Shown: positions 24,162-32,941 of the stretch, piece after piece | How positions within the stretch are numbered: position 1 is the first letter of the stretch | How the letters are laid out: the number at the start of each line of letters is the position of its first letter | Source of the DNA: a virus | DNA: 47,552 nt | Virus record (IMG/VR): IMGVR_UViG_3300046694_000356 | Span: 1-47,552 of that record | Strand: one strand, 5' to 3' | Made by a program: the position numbers and the translations under genes | The notes under the pieces: model-generated | What the model saw: only the letters and a program-made list of their open reading frames with translations | Told to the model about the DNA's origin: nothing | Database searches by the model: none

Positions 24162-24476
24162 TCAGGACACCACGTAAAAGGTGATCAGATGGCCGTCATC
24201 TTCGACAATGCCGTCGATGTGCCAGATCTTGCCGTCCAGGGCAAAGTTGCCCTGCAGGTCCAGCGGCTGGAGCAAACGTTTCTGCACACAGTGGGTACGC
24301 ACGCGATCAACAGCTCCGCTGATATCGCTCACGCGCTCCGCGTTGAGCTCAACGATGACCGGCACAGCTGTGGCCAGCACCACCCCCGAACGGGAGCAGT
24401 ACTGCGCCTCACCATCGCTTAGGCTTCCCATCACCATGTCATCCATGTCGCTGATGAGATCGCTGAAGCCGGCCAT
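24162..24476 (-). CDS. Head-tail joining protein (lambda gpFII-like)
   Basis: 104 aa; starts 2 bp after the capsid gene stop. Its size, acidic N-terminus (MAGFSDLISDMDDMVMGSLS) and beta-rich remainder ending WHIDGIVEDDGHLITFYVVS fit the small FII-type connector proteins that follow the major capsid gene in lambda-like phages. It would seal the head and give the docking surface for the tail. Confidence 0.65.
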   Translation of the reverse strand: MAGFSDLISDMDDMVMGSLSDGEAQYCSRSGVVLATAVPVIVELNAERVSDISGAVDRVRTHCVQKRLLQPLDLQGNFALDGKIWHIDGIVEDDGHLITFYVVS

Positions 24477-24478
24477 GG

Positions 24479-25477
24479 TTAGATGGTCAGCTCAATGACC
24501 GACAGCGGCTTGGTGCACAGGTGGAGCGGGTTGGATTGGGTTTCACCTTCAACTCCCTTGTCGAACTTCATGCGTTCCAACTTGGAGTAGTACGGCAGGC
24601 CCTCGGTGTTCACCACCTCCATGTAATCCGCCGGGGCGAACGCGCTGATAAACAGTTCTGGCACGCCTTCAGGCACGACAACTGCACCTTCATCATCAAC
24701 GAACGGCACGCCGTTCAGCTTGCCGCGATAACGCTCCCAGAGGATGCCGCCGAACTCGAATCCCTCGCGACGATCACCACGAAGAGCAGACGCGGCCTCG
24801 CTGGCCAGGTAGGTATCGCGCACCTTCGGGTGAGAGGTCAGCTTCTTCCAGAACGTCCGGCCGCAGTAAGCACGGGCACCGGTGCTGGTAACGTTGCCCA
24901 GAGCATCCTCTTGACGGTCCAGCACCTCGACACACTGAACACTTACATCGGTGTCCACATCGTCGAGCTCCATGCTGAAGGCGTCCGGACGATCAATGCC
25001 GAAGCGCTGGTAGATGTCCAGCAACTCAGTCTGACCGTCGGCGTCGATCACCAGGCCGAAGATTGCCCCGATGCGCTGGAACTCATGAGTCAGATCGAGC
25101 TGGCGCCGGCACTTTTCAATGCGAGCGGCAACCACAGCTTGAACGCTCTGCAGTTCAGTGCGACTACCAACAGCACGAATGTTCTGGATTTCATCCGCCA
25201 GGATGGTGAAGGTCTGAGGCAGGTGAACGGTGTTGAACGGGATCAGCGAGCGCTTATCCGCAATCACGATTTGGCCACCAGCGCCGCGCGCTTTGGCCTC
25301 TACCAGCTGCAGGGTCATGCCGTCCTTTTCGATTTGCACAACGGTGGAGCTGACACCGCGCTCCTCGAACAATCCAGCGGCAGCGATTTGACCAGGTACT
25401 ACGTGGTCTTGGTTAACGACGGCGAGCAAGCCTTCAACCGTGAAGGCCTCGTCTTCGAAAATGCTAATTTCAGCCAT
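24479..25477 (-). CDS. Major capsid protein (lambda gpE family)
   Basis: 332 aa, typical for the E family (lambda gpE 341 aa). Recognisable pieces: IFEDEAFTVEGLLAVVNQ at the N-terminus, RSLIPFNTVHLPQTFTILAD and EFQRIGAIFGLVIDADGQTE in the middle, and YMEVVNTEGLPYYSKLERMK followed by FDKGVEGETQSNPLHLC near the C-terminus. It forms the icosahedral shell. It follows the decoration gene, with a terminator hairpin between the two. Confidence 0.93.
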   Translation of the reverse strand: MAEISIFEDEAFTVEGLLAVVNQDHVVPGQIAAAGLFEERGVSSTVVQIEKDGMTLQLVEAKARGAGGQIVIADKRSLIPFNTVHLPQTFTILADEIQNIRAVGSRTELQSVQAVVAARIEKCRRQLDLTHEFQRIGAIFGLVIDADGQTELLDIYQRFGIDRPDAFSMELDDVDTDVSVQCVEVLDRQEDALGNVTSTGARAYCGRTFWKKLTSHPKVRDTYLASEAASALRGDRREGFEFGGILWERYRGKLNGVPFVDDEGAVVVPEGVPELFISAFAPADYMEVVNTEGLPYYSKLERMKFDKGVEGETQSNPLHLCTKPLSVIELTI

Positions 25478-25497
25478 TTAAATTACTCCTAGAAATG

Positions 25498-25520
25498 CAA
25501 AACCCCGCAATCGCGGGGCT
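25498..25520 (-). terminator. Hairpin between decoration and capsid genes
   Basis: aaccccgc (25501-25508) and gcggggct (25513-25520) form a strong stem with loop aatc. Read on the minus strand it is followed by TTTTGC. It lies 23 bp in front of the capsid start, so it must be a partial terminator, an RNA-stabilising hairpin, or be overcome by the Q-like antiterminator. Confidence 0.65.
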
Positions 25521-25558
25521 CAGGGGACGGGGATAACAGGGGTTATGCGTTGGGCCAA

Positions 25559-26194
25559 TCAGGGCCGGATGATGATGCCCTTGGCCAGCAGATCAGCGCG
25601 GCCGTTGGCATCCAGGCCGGTCAGCAGGCGTTCCACGACTTCAGCGTCGCGAGCCACGCTAACCGCGCGCACGTCGTTGAGTGTGGCGTCTACCGGCGCG
25701 TACAGGATGCCGGTGGCGGCGCGCCGGCCATCGTCGGTGCCGTCATCGTCATAGGCGGTGTGCTCGCCCAGGTTCGCCTTCACGTTCAAGGTGAAGCTGT
25801 CGCCGACCACGAAGTCGGCCGAACCATCGCTCAGCGTGAACGCAAAGCCATTGCCGTTGTACGGCTGGCCCACCATGCCTTCGCCGATGGGGTAGCTGTC
25901 TGCATTCAACAGTTCAAACTTGCCGCCGTTCGCACCTGCCTCAACGATCTTCAGCGTATAGATACCGCTAACGGCGCCGCTGGCGACGGTCACCGAACCA
26001 ATGATGCCGTTACCGGTATTGCCAGGTTTTGCGGTTGGCGTGAGCGCGTTGGCGGCAGTGATCAACGCGATCAGGGTGCCGGCGGCAAGCCGGCCCGAGC
26101 CAGCGCAAATCACTACCTCTTCGCGGCTGCGAGAGCCATTGGCCTCCGAGTGGAGGAACTCGCCGGCGTGCACGCCTTCGGTTTTAATGGTCAT
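25559..26194 (-). CDS. Head decoration protein (lambda gpD family) with an extra Ig-like domain
   Basis: 211 aa, against about 110 in lambda gpD. The N-terminus TEGVHAGEFLHSEANGSRSR and the C-terminus ARDAEVVERLLTGLDANGRA are gpD-like. Between them there is an insertion of about 100 residues: GNTGNGIIGSVTVASGAVSG, then MVGQPYNGNGFAFTLSDGSA and DFVVGDSFTLNV. A related domain is inserted in the tail tube protein. gpD trimers clamp the shell after expansion; the extra domain would be exposed on the surface. Start ATG 26194 overlaps the protease stop. Confidence 0.9.
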   Translation of the reverse strand: MTIKTEGVHAGEFLHSEANGSRSREEVVICAGSGRLAAGTLIALITAANALTPTAKPGNTGNGIIGSVTVASGAVSGIYTLKIVEAGANGGKFELLNADSYPIGEGMVGQPYNGNGFAFTLSDGSADFVVGDSFTLNVKANLGEHTAYDDDGTDDGRRAATGILYAPVDATLNDVRAVSVARDAEVVERLLTGLDANGRADLLAKGIIIRP

Positions 26195-27396
26195 GCTTGT
26201 TTTCCTCCTTTCGAGGCTTTATTGCGGCGCGTCGCATAGACATCACTCGGCACCGGGGTTGGGGTTGCAGTGTTTTGCGGCTGGTTGTCCAGCGGCGGAC
26301 GGTTGTCGATTTCGACCTGGCCGCTGGCCGTGGCTACCTTGTCCCACAGCTTCAGGCGCGCTTCGTCTGCGGTGGCGCCTGACTCGATCAGCCCCGCCGC
26401 TTCGTCAGGCAGTTTCGCCACCAGGCACACAGCGCGGATTTCTTTGGCCCTGGCAAGGGTCGCCTTCACAGCGTCAGCACTCTTGAGCCCGCTGGCCTTG
26501 ATGAGCGCCGGTAAGCAAGCCGACAACCCAGCAGCGGCGCAATCGATGGCGAGCTGCGCAGCCAGGTTTGCGGCCTCCGGGGACTGAGGCTCCGGCGCCG
26601 GATCATCTGCGGGCGCCGGATCGTCTACAGCGGGCTCAGGCTCAACGGTGGCCAGCAGCGCGCGAGCGGACTCGGGAACGTTGCGGTAACGGTTGAGGAT
26701 CTTGCCCATCGTTGCGTTGCGGGCCAGCGGCTGGGCCTCGCCGAGAATCTCGTCCACGAAACCGAAAGCCTTGGCTTCGGTTGGGGTGAGCCACGTCTCT
26801 TCGTCAATCATCCGAATGAGTTCGGCTTCGTCGACGGTCAACGGCCGATGCTGGTAGCTGGCGACGATGCCGTCCCGCGCCTTGTCCATCATGTCCGCCA
26901 TCTTGCGCAGCTCATCGCTGCCGCCGGCCATGAACGTCCAAGGGTTGTGGATCATCAGCAGGGCGTTGTCAGCCATCTCCACGCGGTGCGCGCCGCAGAC
27001 CGCAACGCTACCAGCGCTAAAACACGCGCCGTCGATGCGTGCTGTGCAGCGCTCGCCGAGGGAGCGCAGGATGTTGTGGATGGCGATACCGTCGAAGAGG
27101 TCGCCACCGATGGTGTCAAAGTGAACCAGCACCTTCACCGCACCATCATCCAGGGCTTGCAGGTCACGAATGAAGTCGCCTGACGTGACGCCCCAATAGC
27201 CTATCTCGCCGTAGATGAATACTTCGACGGTCCGTTCATCACCCTCGCCAACGGCTTGGAGGTTGTACCAGTGCTGCTCCGGCATCTCAGGCAGAGCGCC
27301 GACTTTGTTGAAAATCCGCGGTGGGTCGTCGAAGGCCAACCCAGGCGAGGCCAGGGCGATGGAAAGCGCCAACGCAAGGTGACGGTGCTTGATCAT
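26191..27396 (-). CDS. ClpP/S49-like prohead protease with C-terminal scaffold-like region
   Basis: 401 aa; start ATG 27396 overlaps the portal stop by 4 bp and has gagg upstream. The N-terminus (MIKHRHLALALSIALASPGL) looks like a signal peptide, which is odd for a capsid protease. A ClpP fold follows: VFIYGEIGYWGVTSGDFIRD, FDTIGGDLFDGIAIHN, a catalytic Ser in GACFSAGSVAVCGA, and His in ALLMIHNPW. From about residue 240 a Pro/Asp/Glu-rich linker leads to a helical C-terminal part that may be the scaffold, comparable to lambda gpC/gpNu3. It processes the prohead. Confidence 0.87.
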   Translation of the reverse strand: MIKHRHLALALSIALASPGLAFDDPPRIFNKVGALPEMPEQHWYNLQAVGEGDERTVEVFIYGEIGYWGVTSGDFIRDLQALDDGAVKVLVHFDTIGGDLFDGIAIHNILRSLGERCTARIDGACFSAGSVAVCGAHRVEMADNALLMIHNPWTFMAGGSDELRKMADMMDKARDGIVASYQHRPLTVDEAELIRMIDEETWLTPTEAKAFGFVDEILGEAQPLARNATMGKILNRYRNVPESARALLATVEPEPAVDDPAPADDPAPEPQSPEAANLAAQLAIDCAAAGLSACLPALIKASGLKSADAVKATLARAKEIRAVCLVAKLPDEAAGLIESGATADEARLKLWDKVATASGQVEIDNRPPLDNQPQNTATPTPVPSDVYATRRNKASKGGKQA

Positions 27397-28847
27397 TTGT
27401 CGTCCTCTTTGCCACCTGAGTCGATGGCAGTGTCGGTGGTGTAGTTGAGACCCAGGCGGGTGGCCCGGGCGTTGTCGTCTGCGTTTTCTTCGTCGATCTG
27501 CTCGGCGTCGTATCCAGTGCGCAGCACATGCTCGCTGCGACTGGCGAGCCCGCCGCGAATCTCCAGCAGCTTGCCCTGCACGTCCTGCACCGGATGGATG
27601 TAAGCCCAGCCGTGCGGTACCCAGCGGGTACGCAGATACTCCCGACGCCTCTCGGCGTAGTTCGGCAAGGTGATGGAGCCACTGAGCACCGCCGAGTCCA
27701 TCCAGACAGCACGCACCGGCCGGCAAAGCTGGAAGACGTAAACGGAAAACTGCAGCTGCTCTATCCGGCGCCGGAATTCGTTTAGCAGCACCCGCAGGAC
27801 GCGGTCGCTGATGTCTCCCATATCGCCGGTCAGCAGCTCGTAAGGAAGATCAACACCGACCGCCGCGGCTTGAAGTTGCTGACGCATGAAGTCGACATAG
27901 GTATTGCCCGCGTCTGGAGGATCGGAGAACTCAATCTCTTCGCCCTCAAGCAGCTCCTGCATGGTGCCGGGCTCAAGGGCGGCCATTGGCGTCCCGTCGC
28001 GATCGATCTCAAATGGACGGCCTGTCAGCGGGTCGAGAGCAGGCGGGCCTTCCGACGCGCGAGGTTTGGTGATGAATCCCGCGAAGAGGTTGCTCACCTC
28101 TTGCCGGAACAACACGGCATCGTCGTAGTTATCCAACGACTTCAGCCGCAACAGCACCGGCGCCAGCCGTGGCACGCCTCGCAACTGGCCACCTTCGAGG
28201 GGCTCGAATATGTGCAGTACTTGCTCCGCTGGAATCCGGTGCAGCTCGTTGTACGTGGCACCTGCCGCGCGGTAGTCGCCTGGGTGAGTTTTGTACATCC
28301 AGTACGCCACCCGCTTCCCGACCAGATCGAACTCAATGCCCGCCCGGACCACATTGCCGCGCCGCGTGGTGAAGTTCCGATCAAGCGGGCAAAACTCAGG
28401 AGCCAACACTTGCAACTGCAGAGGTACCGCTAGGCCATCCTCCACACGGCGCTGCCGAATGCGCACGAAACATTCACCGCTCTCCTCCACCATGCGGGCG
28501 ATTACCGACTGCTGGCCGTAGAAGTCGGTGAGGCCGTCGGCGTCGGACTCGTCCACCCAGTCTTCCCACAGCACGTTAAGGGCTGAGCGAATGGCTGCGT
28601 CCGCTATCCGCGCCCGTGGCGTGATGCCGGTACCGATCAGGCTGCTGACGCGCTTGGATATCGCGCTGAACGCGTATGGATTGTCACGGACAGCCGCACG
28701 GGACCGGCGCCGCAGAGCCGGTAACGCAGGAATTGCAACAGCGTTCAGCGCTGCCTCAGGGGCATCCCAGCCCAGCGAGCGTCGGCCTTGGCCCGCCCCT
28801 TCGTAACTGTTGCGTAAACCTTTGGAGCTTCGGGTTCTGCGTGCCAT
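27393..28847 (-). CDS. Portal protein (lambda gpB family)
   Basis: 484 aa. Characteristic segments are RSRAAVRDNPYAFSAISKRV at the N-terminus, VRAGIEFDLVGKRVAYWMYK, RIPAEQVLHIFEPLEGGQLR, and PYELLTGDMGDISDRVLRVL followed by LNEFRRRIEQLQ. It forms the dodecameric gate at one capsid vertex through which the terminase packages DNA. The gene stops with TGA overlapping the protease start and begins 1 bp from the end of the gpW-like gene. Confidence 0.93.
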   Translation of the reverse strand: MARRTRSSKGLRNSYEGAGQGRRSLGWDAPEAALNAVAIPALPALRRRSRAAVRDNPYAFSAISKRVSSLIGTGITPRARIADAAIRSALNVLWEDWVDESDADGLTDFYGQQSVIARMVEESGECFVRIRQRRVEDGLAVPLQLQVLAPEFCPLDRNFTTRRGNVVRAGIEFDLVGKRVAYWMYKTHPGDYRAAGATYNELHRIPAEQVLHIFEPLEGGQLRGVPRLAPVLLRLKSLDNYDDAVLFRQEVSNLFAGFITKPRASEGPPALDPLTGRPFEIDRDGTPMAALEPGTMQELLEGEEIEFSDPPDAGNTYVDFMRQQLQAAAVGVDLPYELLTGDMGDISDRVLRVLLNEFRRRIEQLQFSVYVFQLCRPVRAVWMDSAVLSGSITLPNYAERRREYLRTRWVPHGWAYIHPVQDVQGKLLEIRGGLASRSEHVLRTGYDAEQIDEENADDNARATRLGLNYTTDTAIDSGGKEDDK

Positions 28848-29065
28848 TACGCCCCCTTGCCGCGGCTGTAGAGCCGCGTTTGCCGAGGGCGAGTTATGGG
28901 CGCTTCTCGGGAAGCTTGGTCGGCATATTGCTGTTCGAGAATCCTCAAGCTGGCCAGCTCGGCTCGGTCGATCTGGCGATCACCTTTGCGCATGCTCTGG
29001 CCTTTCTGGAGGATCTCATCGATGGCCGCCCGGACCCCGTCCAGACGCTGCTGTGCAGTGCTCAT
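28847..29065 (-). CDS. gpW-like head-tail joining protein, 72 aa
   Basis: 72 aa, like lambda gpW (68 aa). The N-terminus STAQQRLDGVRAAIDEILQK resembles gpW, followed by DRAELASLRILEQQYADQAS and a basic tail. It is encoded between terminase and portal as in lambda, and binds below the portal in the finished head. The stop overlaps the portal start by one base. Confidence 0.85.
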   Translation of the reverse strand: MSTAQQRLDGVRAAIDEILQKGQSMRKGDRQIDRAELASLRILEQQYADQASREAPITRPRQTRLYSRGKGA

Positions 29066-29077
29066 GTTGACCTCGAT

Positions 29078-31084
29078 TTATCGACGGCTCAGATACCCGC
29101 TTCGTGTGCTACGACGGGCAGTGGGCTTGGGTTGTGTGGCGGCAGCAGGCGCTGCCGGTTGAGGCCGTACTGCGCGGGGTTGAGTGGCCACCGGCTCGTC
29201 GTCATCGTCATCGACGGCACTCACTGCCGTCACGCTTGGCTCAGCGAACAAGCTGCCCTGGCTGACGGCTGAACGTAGGCTGCTCCACTGCGGTTCGTGG
29301 TACCGATGCAGGCCGAGGAATTGCGCGGCTGCCAAGTTGTAAACCAGCAGGTCGAGAGCCTCGTTTCGCTCCGACTTCGCTTTGACCCACTCTTCACGCT
29401 TGAAGCCTTTGACGTAGCGAACAACCTTCCGCTCGGCGACGCATTGATCGAAGAAGTCGGGCGGAAGGTCTGCCGAAAAGTGAAGCGCCCCCGGTCCGGT
29501 CTCTAACGCATAGCGGTTGTAGATCCAGTCCTTTGCCGTGTCGGTACCGATCATCCAGAGCTCCGCGCCCTGCTTCTCTGTAGCACCACGCCAGGTGACA
29601 TCGACCTTGGAAGGCCGCTGGGCCAGCACAGGCCGACCGCGCTTACTGGAGCCCTTCACGGCCAGCACGTTGCGCCAACGACGAAGCCGGGTGAACTGAT
29701 AGACCTCGTCGGTGTGGTGACCACCGGAGTCGACGCATACGGCGCAGATCGACAGATCAACGCCGCTGACATGGCGGTACCGCTCTTTCAACTTTTGATC
29801 GAGCAGGGCCCAAGTGCGCTCGTCCGCCGGATCACCAGGTATCACCTGAAAATCTACCGTCCAGCGCTCCATGCCTTCGCCCCAGCCAATGACTAGAAGC
29901 TCAAGACGGTTGTGCTGCGTATCGACTGCTGCGGTGAGGATTAGCGCGCCGGCTGGGACCAAGCCAAGCCGGTGACCTTCAGCCTCCGCTCGTTGGCGCA
30001 GCTCATCAGCCTTGGTCATTTCCTCGGCGCTGTCCCAGAGCTTGGCCAGGCGCGTGTTGTAAAACACCTGCATGGAGCCCGGGTCGCCCTTCTCCTGCAG
30101 CTTCTTGGCCTCCTCGTATTCCTTGGCCATGTCGGTCCAGCTCAACCAGCCCGCCGGCGCATACAACGCGCTGAGCGTGAAGCTCACCGTCTCTCCGTCC
30201 CCCGGCGCGTGGGCCCGCCATTCACCAGCCGCCAACATTGCCGCCTTGTGGTGCTCCTCGATCAGCGCGCAGTTGGGCGTGCAGCACTGGTACTGCACCA
30301 GGCGAAAATCGGCTTCATAGTTGAGCCCTTCCCACTCAAGAACCTGCATCGTTCCGCAGTGCGGGCACGGCACGTAGAAGTGGCGCTGGTCGCCCTGAAA
30401 GAACAGATCCGCAATGCGCGAAACGCCTTTCAGAGTCGGCGAACTGGAATAGTAAAACTTGGCGCGCCGGCCGAAGGTCGAGCCGCGGGCCTCGGCTTGC
30501 TTCACAGGGTCCCCGTCGTTATCGACGTTCAGTTCCCACCGGTCGATTTCGTCGCCGTAGACATAGCGCGCAGACATCTCTGCCAAGTTGGAGGCGGAGG
30601 CGGCAGTGGCGCAGTACAGCGCGCCGCCTTCGAATTCCTTGGTGTCGATGGTGTTCTTGCCATCGCGCGAGCGGGCCTGAGCTACACGTTTTGCCAGTTC
30701 TGGAACGGCCTTGATCGTTTTGTCGATCCGGGCCGACACCCGCTTGCTCAGCTTGTCGGTGGGCAGCAGCACCAAGAAATTTGCTGGCGCCATGTGAATG
30801 CTGCCGCCGATCCAATTCAACGCCACCTGCGTTTTCATCAGCTGGGAGGCGATCATCGTGACCACCCGTTTGGCCGGGTGGATGGGCGACAAACACCGCT
30901 GCACTTCGCGTGCATAGGGCGTGCGGTCAGTGTGGTACTTACCAGGTTCAGCCGCGCCGGTGTCGGCCGGGATCATCTGGTACTCGTCGGCCCACTCATC
31001 AATCCATAACTCGGGATCGGGCATCAGCCCTCTGCGGTATGCCGCCAGGTACGCGGCGGCACCGTCGGCATACGGTTGTTCCAT
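29078..31084 (-). CDS. Terminase large subunit (lambda gpA family)
   Basis: 668 aa, near lambda gpA length. It starts 3 bp after the small subunit. N-terminal ATPase part: VTMIASQLMKTQVALNWIGG (the Walker-A-like position) and YVYGDEIDRWELNVDNDGDP (acidic Walker-B region). A C-terminal nuclease part has ALILTAAVDTQHNRLELLVI and ICAVCVDSGGHHTDEVYQFT. The last 60 residues are Pro/Thr/Arg-rich. It cuts concatemers at cos and pumps DNA into proheads. Confidence 0.94.
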   Translation of the reverse strand: MEQPYADGAAAYLAAYRRGLMPDPELWIDEWADEYQMIPADTGAAEPGKYHTDRTPYAREVQRCLSPIHPAKRVVTMIASQLMKTQVALNWIGGSIHMAPANFLVLLPTDKLSKRVSARIDKTIKAVPELAKRVAQARSRDGKNTIDTKEFEGGALYCATAASASNLAEMSARYVYGDEIDRWELNVDNDGDPVKQAEARGSTFGRRAKFYYSSSPTLKGVSRIADLFFQGDQRHFYVPCPHCGTMQVLEWEGLNYEADFRLVQYQCCTPNCALIEEHHKAAMLAAGEWRAHAPGDGETVSFTLSALYAPAGWLSWTDMAKEYEEAKKLQEKGDPGSMQVFYNTRLAKLWDSAEEMTKADELRQRAEAEGHRLGLVPAGALILTAAVDTQHNRLELLVIGWGEGMERWTVDFQVIPGDPADERTWALLDQKLKERYRHVSGVDLSICAVCVDSGGHHTDEVYQFTRLRRWRNVLAVKGSSKRGRPVLAQRPSKVDVTWRGATEKQGAELWMIGTDTAKDWIYNRYALETGPGALHFSADLPPDFFDQCVAERKVVRYVKGFKREEWVKAKSERNEALDLLVYNLAAAQFLGLHRYHEPQWSSLRSAVSQGSLFAEPSVTAVSAVDDDDDEPVATQPRAVRPQPAAPAAATQPKPTARRSTRSGYLSRR

Positions 31085-31087
31085 GGG

Positions 31088-31678
31088 TTAGCTCAGCTCT
31101 TGAGTGCCCCCCACTTCGCTCCCTTCTTTCCGCAACGCACGGTCAGCATCTTCAAGGGCTCGCCGGAAGGCTTGAGTAAGTCGGCGTTCGATTTCCCAGA
31201 CATCCGTCAGGGTGACCAGCTCGCCAGCGATCTTGGGCGGGATGCCCATCAGCAGGTCGCGCAGGACCCGTGCGGAGGTGAAGGCTGCTGTATCCACCTG
31301 CACCCGCTCCACCAGCTCGTTCCGGACCTTGCGGTGCTCGTCCTCGGCCAGCAGGGCCAGGGCAAACTCCCGCCGCGCTCGTGCTTTCTGGTAATCGGGG
31401 CCAACGGGGACCACACCAGGTGCTGGCAGTGCCGGGCTGGGCGCGGCTGACGGGGCGATGTGTGAATACACGCCCTTGTCCAAGCGCTCTTGATGGTGCC
31501 GGTCTGCGACACCCGTCTTGCTCGGGTCGGCGCTAGCGGCCAGCAGCTCGTCGCTCGCATGCGCATCGACCTTTCCGTCAGGCGTGATCACCAAGCGGTT
31601 CTGCTTTACCAGCTTGGAAACGTAGGCCCGTGACCAGCCGCGCCGATCTGCGTATTCAGCCTTGGTCATAAACGTCAT
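31088..31678 (-). CDS. Terminase small subunit (Nu1-type)
   Basis: 196 aa. It begins with a winged helix-turn-helix like lambda gpNu1: MTKAEYADRRGWSRAYVSKL then VKQNRLVITPDGKVDAHASD. A Pro/Ala linker and a helical C-terminal part for contact with the large subunit follow. ATG 31669 (MTKAEY) is an equally possible start. It recognises the cos region, which probably lies in the repeat-containing 31679-31860 stretch immediately upstream. Confidence 0.88.
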   Translation of the reverse strand: MTFMTKAEYADRRGWSRAYVSKLVKQNRLVITPDGKVDAHASDELLAASADPSKTGVADRHHQERLDKGVYSHIAPSAAPSPALPAPGVVPVGPDYQKARARREFALALLAEDEHRKVRNELVERVQVDTAAFTSARVLRDLLMGIPPKIAGELVTLTDVWEIERRLTQAFRRALEDADRALRKEGSEVGGTQELS

Positions 31679-31860
31679 TTAGGGATACCTGTTAACCGCA
31701 ATGAACCACCGGGTTAACCGGATTAACCCTTGTTAACTAACTTGCAGGGCCAGCCACTAGTGCGAGAACGGGGCTCGAATTACCCTTGACCCTTCCGCCG
31801 CCCGAGGGGCCCCCGGAGGTTGGGGCCCCGCATCGCCCGGACAAGTTCTTGACGGCGGGG
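31679..31860. other. Candidate cos / terminase-binding region
   Basis: No gene fits in these 182 bp upstream of the small terminase gene. The half near terminase holds four copies of (G/A)TTAAC at 31691, 31713, 31722 and 31732, suitable as Nu1-type binding sites. The other half (31785-31850) is extremely GC-rich with the pairing ggggccc/ggggcccc around a short middle (cgaggggcccccggaggttggggccccg split over 31803-31830), comparable to a cosN region. Position and composition fit cos; the cut site cannot be fixed. Confidence 0.5.
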
Positions 31861-32622
31861 TCACCGCTGACCTACCCGGGGCAGTTGACCAGCCAGCGCA
31901 TCAGCAATGGCCTTATCGATGTTGGCCTCGAGCATTGAGTCGTTCTCGGCGACACGCCGGACGATGTCGAAGAACTTGAAGCGGTCGCGGTACTGAGGTT
32001 GGCGAACGAAGGCGAGCACCACTGCCACCTCATCACCCCGTCGCTCGGCGATACCGATTGCCGTCTTGCCACGCTTCAGCACGAAGAACGCTTTCGCGTG
32101 CCCCTTGCGCACCGAGCGTTTGCTATCGGTAGCGCTGTGGTCCGAGCCATCACGCTTCAGCGCCTTGAGCCCGGACAGTATCTGCATCAGGTGTCCACGC
32201 TGGATGTTGCCGTATGCGTCGAGCCGCGCACCTGCACCTGGTACGACGAAACGGCCAGCAGGCAGAACGCCCGCCTCGCGCAGGTAGCTCTCGGATCGGC
32301 GCGTGATCCGCTCGCCGCCCTCGACCTGAGGCATCAAGTAATCCTCAGCGCTGAAGGGGTTCTTCCCACCTGACTCATCCTTGACCCAGATCGCCGCCTC
32401 AGGCTCAGCCGACGGTTTGGCGTAGAGAATGCGGATTGAGTTGAGAGCCCACGGCGTTGGTCGGTCGAACACATCAGGCATTGCGCTTTGCAGCGCCTGG
32501 CGGGCTTGGTTGGTTTGATGGTTTAGAGCATCTGCCAAAGCACGAGGCGCTAAACCAGCACCGAGCTTGGCCAGCGCTGCCAGCGAATCTTCCAGCCCCT
32601 CAGCGCTAATTCTTGCTTTCAT
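31861..32622 (-). CDS. Uncharacterised phage protein, possibly minor-tail-like
   Basis: ATG 32622 (MKARISAEGLEDSLAALAKL) is the likely start; the frame extends upstream to 32697 but overlaps the holin gene. The 253-aa protein has an N-terminal helical part, a middle segment ILYAKPSAEPEAAIWVKDES then FVVPGAGARLDAYGNIQRGH, and a basic C-terminal half. The composition recalls tail proteins of the gpZ kind, but the location between holin genes and cos is unusual for one, and no family is certain. Its stop lies just left of the cos candidate. Confidence 0.6.
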   Translation of the reverse strand: MKARISAEGLEDSLAALAKLGAGLAPRALADALNHQTNQARQALQSAMPDVFDRPTPWALNSIRILYAKPSAEPEAAIWVKDESGGKNPFSAEDYLMPQVEGGERITRRSESYLREAGVLPAGRFVVPGAGARLDAYGNIQRGHLMQILSGLKALKRDGSDHSATDSKRSVRKGHAKAFFVLKRGKTAIGIAERRGDEVAVVLAFVRQPQYRDRFKFFDIVRRVAENDSMLEANIDKAIADALAGQLPRVGQR

Positions 32623-32941
32623 GGTTTGCCCGCCGCCGCTCGACACGAGGCCAAGCCAGCGCCGGTTCGGCACGCAACACGCCAGCCATGTTTCCACCAG
32701 CTCGCATTACTGCCCATACGAATACCCCAAGCAAAACGACCACCGGCCAGGCCTGTTCTGGCAGAACGAGTTCGCCCTTGAGGATGTAGATAATCGTTGC
32801 ACCGGCGCTACCCATCACAATCCAAGCGAGGCAGGACATACCTCGCTTGAACCGGGCGTCACCGCGCTGATAGGTGAACAGGCGCAAGAAGATCACCGCG
32901 CACATCCAGAACAGAACCTGTGTCAGTAACGGGCTAAACAT
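32606..32941 (-). CDS. Holin-type membrane protein (three TM segments)
   Basis: 111 aa with three hydrophobic segments: LLTQVLFWMCAVIFLRLF (6-23), SCLAWIVMGSAGATIIYIL (36-54) and WPVVVLLGVFVWAVMRAG (65-82), and a basic C-terminal tail. This is the layout of class I phage holins (Phage_holin_3-like). The start overlaps the stop of the next holin-like gene (32941), so both are coupled. It should form the membrane lesions that release the endolysin. Confidence 0.75.
   Translation of the reverse strand: MFSPLLTQVLFWMCAVIFLRLFTYQRGDARFKRGMSCLAWIVMGSAGATIIYILKGELVLPEQAWPVVVLLGVFVWAVMRAGGNMAGVLRAEPALAWPRVERRRANHESKN

Noticed and set aside
24521-25492. Open + strand frame of 323 codons
   Set aside because: Antisense of the major capsid gene.
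29972-31009. Open + strand frame of 345 codons
   Set aside because: Antisense of the terminase large subunit, which has conserved motifs.
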